NCBI GenBank assembly: GCA_903970615.1 | Contig: CAJCJH010000014.1 | Span: forward strand, 1-64,000 | Length of the DNA stretch: 64,000 nucleotides | Origin: Rhodospirillales bacterium | Lineage (GTDB): Bacteria > Pseudomonadota > Gammaproteobacteria > Nevskiales > Nevskiaceae | Reading direction: 5' to 3' | Shown here: piece after piece, positions 59,966-64,000 of the stretch | Layout: the number at the start of each line of letters is the position of its first letter | How positions within the stretch are numbered: position 1 is the stretch's first letter | The notes under the pieces: model-generated | Told to the model about the DNA's origin: nothing | Database searches by the model: none | What the model saw: the letters and a program-made list of their open reading frames with translations, nothing else | Translations under genes and position numbers: made by a program

Positions 59966-60972
59966 TGCGGCGCTTCCGGCTGGCTCAGCGCCTGCGCCAA
60001 TTGCGCCACCGACATCGCATAAAACACCCGCGGGTTGTAGGACATCACCGAGTAAAAATTCGGCAGCGCGATCCAATATTGCGGACCCTCCGCGCGGTCA
60101 AGCTGGATCAGGCCCGCGGGCAGATCGCCGGGCAATGCAAGCGCGCTGCGGACGCCGGCCGCACGCAATTGCGCGAGCTTGTACGCCGGAAATTTCGTAT
60201 TGCGTTCGATGCTGGCAGCGGCGTTGCCTTCCAGCGTTGCCGGCACCATCAATGGCTGGCCGCGCTGCCAGGAACGCGAAGCATCGTAATGCGCCAGATA
60301 GTTGGCAATGCTGCCGATGGCGTCGGCGGCGGACCATAAATCGGTATGCCCATCGCCATCGAAATCCACCGCCAGCCGGCGATAGTTGCTGGGCATGAAC
60401 TGGGCCTCGCCCATCGCGCCGGCATAGGAACCACGCGGCTGCGTGGCATCGAAGGATTGATCGCGGCACAGTACGAAAAACTGGGTCAATTCGTCGAAAA
60501 AAAAAGCACTGCGCGTGGGGTGATCGAAGCCCTGCGTGGCGAGCGCATCGAGCACGCGCACGCGGCCGGTGAAGGCGCCGTACTTGGTTTCTACGCCGAG
60601 CAAGGCCGCGATCACCGAGGGCGCAACACCGTATGTCATCTCTGCGCGCGAAAGCCAGAGCTGCTGATCGTGCATGAAACGCTGGCCGGCTGTGATATTG
60701 GCGGGCGTGACGTGAATGCGCACGTAGTCATCCCAGCTCAGCGTTTTTTCCTTGTTGTTCTGTTCGGCGTTGATCAGTTGCGGCAGCGTGTTGGCCTGTT
60801 CGAGATCGCTCTTGACGGTGGCGAGTTCGGTTTCGGAGAAGCCATAGCTCTGGCGCAGATTGGCGTACAGCAGTGGCGCGCGGACATTGCCGCTGTAGTC
60901 GGCGCGTGCGCAGGCAATCGCGCTGAATAGCAGCAAAACGGATAGTCCAGAGCCACTGCGGCGCGCTAGCAT
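59962..60972 (-). CDS. mltB: Membrane-bound lytic murein transglycosylase B
   Basis: This 336-residue periplasmic enzyme cleaves peptidoglycan to 1,6-anhydromuropeptides. The catalytic Glu is Glu128 in LLGVETKYG. QPRGSYAGAMGEAQFMPSNY and VDFDGDGHTDLW are typical MltB segments. The N-terminal signal ends near CARA; the Cys at 21 does not sit in a good lipobox, so lipidation is uncertain. It is one base from the rodA stop and overlaps rlpA by four bases. Confidence 0.93.
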   Translation of the reverse strand: MLARRSGSGLSVLLLFSAIACARADYSGNVRAPLLYANLRQSYGFSETELATVKSDLEQANTLPQLINAEQNNKEKTLSWDDYVRIHVTPANITAGQRFMHDQQLWLSRAEMTYGVAPSVIAALLGVETKYGAFTGRVRVLDALATQGFDHPTRSAFFFDELTQFFVLCRDQSFDATQPRGSYAGAMGEAQFMPSNYRRLAVDFDGDGHTDLWSAADAIGSIANYLAHYDASRSWQRGQPLMVPATLEGNAAASIERNTKFPAYKLAQLRAAGVRSALALPGDLPAGLIQLDRAEGPQYWIALPNFYSVMSYNPRVFYAMSVAQLAQALSQPEAPQ

Positions 60973-60973
60973 C

Positions 60974-62116
60974 TCAGGCGGCCAGCAGTTTGCGATGCGT
61001 CTGGATCGACATCAGCATGCCGAAGCCCGCCAGCAGGCTGACCATCGACGTGCCACCGTAGCTCACCAGCGGCAAAGGCACACCGACCACCGGCAGCAGG
61101 CCCATCACCATGCCGGTGTTGATAAAGACGTAAATGAAAAAAGTCAGCGCCAGACTGCCGGCCAGCAGTCGCTGAAACGTATCCTGCCCGCGCAATGCAA
61201 TGACGAGGCCACGGCCGACGATCACCGCATAAAGGGTGAGCAGCAGCAGCACGCCGAGCAGTCCGAGTTCTTCCGAATAGACCGCGAAAATGAAATCGGT
61301 GTGGGATTCCGGCAGGAAATCCAGCTTGGCCTGCGTGCCATTGAGCCAGCCCTTGCCGAACAAGCCGCCGGAACCGATCGCAATCTTGCTTTGCGTGATG
61401 TGATAGCCCGCGCCGAGCGGATCGCGTTCGGGGTCGAGAAATGTCAGCAGTCGATTACGTTGGTAATCGTGCAGCTTGAACCACAGCATCGGCAGCGCCG
61501 CGCCGCCTGCCGCGAGTGCGGTAAAAATCCAGCGCCATTTGAGTCCACCGAAAAACAGCGCCAGCAGACCGGCGACCAAAACCAGCAGCGCGGTGCCAAG
61601 ATCGGGCTGGATGGCGATGATCGCCGTCGGCACGCCGATCAGCGCGAGTGTTGCCAGTAACACCAAAGGCGTCGGCGGCAGATGCTGGCCGTGCAGATAC
61701 GCGGCGACGGCGATCGGCATCGCCAGTTTCATCAGCTCCGAAGGCTGAAAGCGCATGACGCCGAGATCGAGCCAGCGCTGCGCGCCCTTGGCGTGCTGGC
61801 CGAGCAGCATGGTTGCCAGCAGCAGAAAAAGTGCGACGCCATACAGCCAGGGCGCGGCCGCCCGATACCATTCCGACGGCGCCTGCGCCAGCGCCACCAT
61901 GATGACCAGTCCGAGCACCAGTCGCTGGCCTTGGCTGATGACCATCGACGCCGAATGTCCCGAGGCCGAATACAGCACGAACAAACCGAGCACGCTCATC
62001 GCCAGCAAGGCGCTGCCTAAAATCAGGTCGATATGAAAGCGCGCCAGCCATTGGCTCAGACTCACCGGCTGCTGCGGTGCCTGGGTGATGACCGAAATTT
62101 CGCTGCTGCTGCTCAT
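60974..62116 (-). CDS. rodA: Rod shape-determining glycosyltransferase RodA
   Basis: This 380-residue SEDS-family polymerase makes glycan strands of lateral peptidoglycan with PBP2. About ten membrane segments are visible. GLFGKGWLNGTQAKLDFLPESHTDFIFA and PLVSYGGTSMVSLLAGFG are RodA hallmarks (read as pieces). It begins at ATG 62116 with 60 bases after mreD. Its normal partner mrdA (PBP2), usually between mreD and rodA, is missing from this locus. Confidence 0.96.
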   Translation of the reverse strand: MSSSSEISVITQAPQQPVSLSQWLARFHIDLILGSALLAMSVLGLFVLYSASGHSASMVISQGQRLVLGLVIMVALAQAPSEWYRAAAPWLYGVALFLLLATMLLGQHAKGAQRWLDLGVMRFQPSELMKLAMPIAVAAYLHGQHLPPTPLVLLATLALIGVPTAIIAIQPDLGTALLVLVAGLLALFFGGLKWRWIFTALAAGGAALPMLWFKLHDYQRNRLLTFLDPERDPLGAGYHITQSKIAIGSGGLFGKGWLNGTQAKLDFLPESHTDFIFAVYSEELGLLGVLLLLTLYAVIVGRGLVIALRGQDTFQRLLAGSLALTFFIYVFINTGMVMGLLPVVGVPLPLVSYGGTSMVSLLAGFGMLMSIQTHRKLLAA

Positions 62117-62176
62117 GCGGCGATTGTCGCCGATGCGGCTGAATCGCGCCGCAGCCGGCCATTCAAGCGGGGCGCC

Positions 62177-62668
62177 TCAAGTGAGCCGCCGCAGCTTCGG
62201 TTGCGCGCGCAGCCGATCCATCGCCATCGCTGCCAAAGGCCAGATCAGCGTGGTGCTGATAACCGGCAGCCAGCGCAGACTGGGCACGGCGCTGTGATGC
62301 GAAAGGCCGTCGATCCAGAACATCATGAAAGCGTAAGCCGCCCAGGCCAAAGCCAGCACCAGCGACACCTGCGGCAGCGGGAACAGAATCAGCGAACTGC
62401 GCAGACGCCGCACCACAAAAGTTATCGTCACCAGCGCCAGCGCATGCTGGCCGAGCGGAGTATTGAACAGCACGTCCAGCGCCAGTCCGCAGAGCCAGGC
62501 GGTGACCAGCACCGGCTTGTCGGTAGTCGCGTGCGCCCAGTAAACCAGCGACATTGCGACCCATTCCGGACGGAACGGCGCGATCACATCCGGCAGCGCC
62601 ACCATTTGCAGGATCAACGACAGCAGCACAGTCGAAATGAAGGCCGGAAAACTGCTGTGCCGCGTCAT
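62177..62668 (-). CDS. mreD: Rod shape-determining protein MreD
   Basis: This 163-residue inner-membrane protein with about five membrane segments is part of the elongasome. LPDVIAPFRPEWVAMSLVYW near the N-terminus is typical of MreD. The ATG overlaps the mreC stop (ATGA). Length and layout are normal. Confidence 0.93.
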   Translation of the reverse strand: MTRHSSFPAFISTVLLSLILQMVALPDVIAPFRPEWVAMSLVYWAHATTDKPVLVTAWLCGLALDVLFNTPLGQHALALVTITFVVRRLRSSLILFPLPQVSLVLALAWAAYAFMMFWIDGLSHHSAVPSLRWLPVISTTLIWPLAAMAMDRLRAQPKLRRLT

Positions 62669-63855
62669 GGCGGCGACGCAGCTGCGGCGGGCGAGTCCGC
62701 TTTATGTCTGGACTTTGGGCCTGTCGTTGCGTTGCCGCTCGCAGAAGTTTTCGCGCCGGCCGCGCTGGTATCGGCAGTGGATTTTTCCGGTGCAACTTTG
62801 GTCGAGGTGCTCAGCTTCAAATTCGGCGCTCTGGCGGATTCGCCGACCTTATTCGAATTGGCTGCTGAATTGGCTGGCGAAGCGGCTTTTCCAGCGGCTT
62901 TCGATGTCGCCGATTGGGCCGCTCGCTCGCCGCCGCGTTCATGCTCGCCCTGCGTTTTTTTCACTTCCGGTCGCGCCGTCGGTACGGTGACGTCGACCAC
63001 CGGATCGGCGCCGTGCTCGCTCCAGACCAGCAGCGCCTGACGGCCTTCATTCAACTTGGCAGCCGGATACGCCAGCGCTTCCATGAAATTTTCGCCCGCC
63101 GCGTGACGCAGCTCGAACACGCGACCAACCGGATATCCGGCGGGAAAACGGCCGCCGAGTCCGCTCGAAACCAGCAGATCGCCGACTTTCACATCGGCAT
63201 TGCCCGCCAGATATGGCAGTGACAAACCCTGCCCGTCGCCGCGCCCGAGCGCGATGGTCTGCAAGCCGGTGCGATTGAATTCCACCGGAATGCCGTGATC
63301 CGGATCGGTAATCAGCAGCGCCACGCAAGTGCTGGGATTGACCTGGATTACCTGACCCATGACGCCGTTCGCATCGATCAAGGCCTGGCCTTTGTAAACG
63401 CCATCCCGCTCGCCGCGATTCAGCACGATCTGGTGGCGGTAAGGATCCTGACTGGTCGCCATCACTTCGGAAATCAGCACGCGATCCGGCAGCGACGCAG
63501 CGGACGACAGCAGCGCGCGGATGCGTTCGTTTTCGGCTTCCAGCGATTCCAGCTTCAGCAGCCGTGCGTCAAGTTCGATCTGATGTTGCTTGAGCTGGCG
63601 ATTCTCCGCCAGCAGGTCGTCCCGCGGCTGGAAAGCATCGCCCAGCTGCGCCAGATTCTGCGGCGCTTGCGCCACCCAGATCAATGGCTGCAAAGCCCAC
63701 GCGGCCCAGGCGCGCGCCGACGCGAAGCGCGGACTGGTGGTATCCATCACCATCAGCGCGATCGACAGGCAGCCCAGCAAGAAAAAATTCAGCGCCAGCC
63801 CCGGCCCGCGTGCGAACAACGGTTTGGGGGCGGTGTCGTGGAGCGTGGTGTTCAA
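62665..63855 (-). CDS. mreC: Rod shape-determining protein MreC
   Basis: This 396-residue bitopic protein organises the cell elongation machinery. A hydrophobic anchor (about residues 18-40) is followed by a coiled coil (about 70-115) and the beta-barrel MreC domain, with GVMGQVIQVNPSTCVALLITDPDHGIP and GRFPAGYPVGRV as family segments. The last about 115 residues are a long Ala/Ser/Lys/Thr-rich, probably disordered tail, longer than in E. coli MreC. The start is a TTG at 63855; a stop lies six codons upstream in frame and no ATG intervenes. mreB is expected just beyond the window end. Confidence 0.94.
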   Translation of the reverse strand: MNTTLHDTAPKPLFARGPGLALNFFLLGCLSIALMVMDTTSPRFASARAWAAWALQPLIWVAQAPQNLAQLGDAFQPRDDLLAENRQLKQHQIELDARLLKLESLEAENERIRALLSSAASLPDRVLISEVMATSQDPYRHQIVLNRGERDGVYKGQALIDANGVMGQVIQVNPSTCVALLITDPDHGIPVEFNRTGLQTIALGRGDGQGLSLPYLAGNADVKVGDLLVSSGLGGRFPAGYPVGRVFELRHAAGENFMEALAYPAAKLNEGRQALLVWSEHGADPVVDVTVPTARPEVKKTQGEHERGGERAAQSATSKAAGKAASPANSAANSNKVGESARAPNLKLSTSTKVAPEKSTADTSAAGAKTSASGNATTGPKSRHKADSPAAAASPP

Positions 63856-64000
63856 ACGTGCACGTTGCGATTAAGTAAGTGGCGAGGATAGGGCGCGGGG
63901 CGCAGCGCGGCAATCCCTGCGAACGCGGTTTTGTCGCGCGCGAAGCCAGTGCGATTCGGATGGGTTCAAACCTTCAACACTGAAGCATTGCCGGATGGAA

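Noticed and set aside
1-64000. tRNA, rRNA, CRISPR arrays, IS elements, integrases
   Set aside because: I looked for T-loop-like sequences, regularly spaced repeats and transposase or integrase motifs and saw none that were convincing.

Overview
This 64 kb window is a GC-rich, gene-dense chromosomal segment of a gammaproteobacterium. The order mreC-mreD-rodA-mltB-rlpA-dacC-lipB and the Mla operon point to the Xanthomonadales/Nevskiales side of the class. I cannot name a genus. I found no tRNA, rRNA, CRISPR array, transposase, integrase or phage gene.

Region by region. (1) 0-2.8 kb: a small membrane protein, a Pit phosphate transporter and a small unknown. (2) 3.0-12.3 kb: a carbohydrate block with a GT4 glycosyltransferase, a 344-residue unknown, a GMC oxidoreductase, a glucose-dehydrogenase-like SDR, a GH63/MGH1-like glucosidase and a GH15 glucoamylase-like enzyme. 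(3) 12.5-31.1 kb: an isoprenoid-to-hopanoid supercluster holding farnesyl-PP synthase, a single squalene synthase, squalene-hopene cyclase, HpnG, HpnA, HpnL, HpnH, HpnB and nearly the whole mevalonate pathway (HMG-CoA synthase, a one-chain HMG-CoA reductase/mevalonate kinase fusion, phosphomevalonate kinase, diphosphomevalonate decarboxylase and Idi). apt and two small genes are interspersed. Only acetoacetyl-CoA thiolase is missing between acetyl-CoA and hopene. (4) 31.4-37.0 kb: a MarR-controlled FUSC/AaeB-type efflux operon with a clear palindromic operator. (5) 37.0-41.1 kb: pstSCAB behind a Pho box, closed by a strong terminator and lacking phoU. (6) 41.1-46.8 kb: small conserved genes, a metallo-beta-lactamase-fold hydrolase and purL. 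(7) 47.0-52.6 kb: an island of visibly lower GC with an AraC/OruR-type regulator divergent from SRPBCC, SnoaL-like, AveC-like, ketopantoate-reductase-like and multi-pass membrane protein genes. This is the best candidate for an undescribed small-molecule pathway. (8) 52.7-63.9 kb: mlaFEDCBA (lipid asymmetry), lipB, dacC, rlpA, mltB, rodA, mreD and mreC (cell envelope and cell shape), all on the minus strand. PBP2 (mrdA) is absent from its usual place beside rodA.

How the genes work together. Isoprenoid precursors made by the mevalonate genes feed FPP, squalene and then hopene. HpnH/HpnG extend the hopene and HpnA/HpnB probably decorate it, giving membrane hopanoids. Mla maintains outer-membrane lipid asymmetry, so envelope biology dominates the window. 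Pit and Pst give low- and high-affinity phosphate uptake. Many neighbours overlap by four bases (ATGA, GTGA, TTGA), which indicates translational coupling and fixes several start codons.
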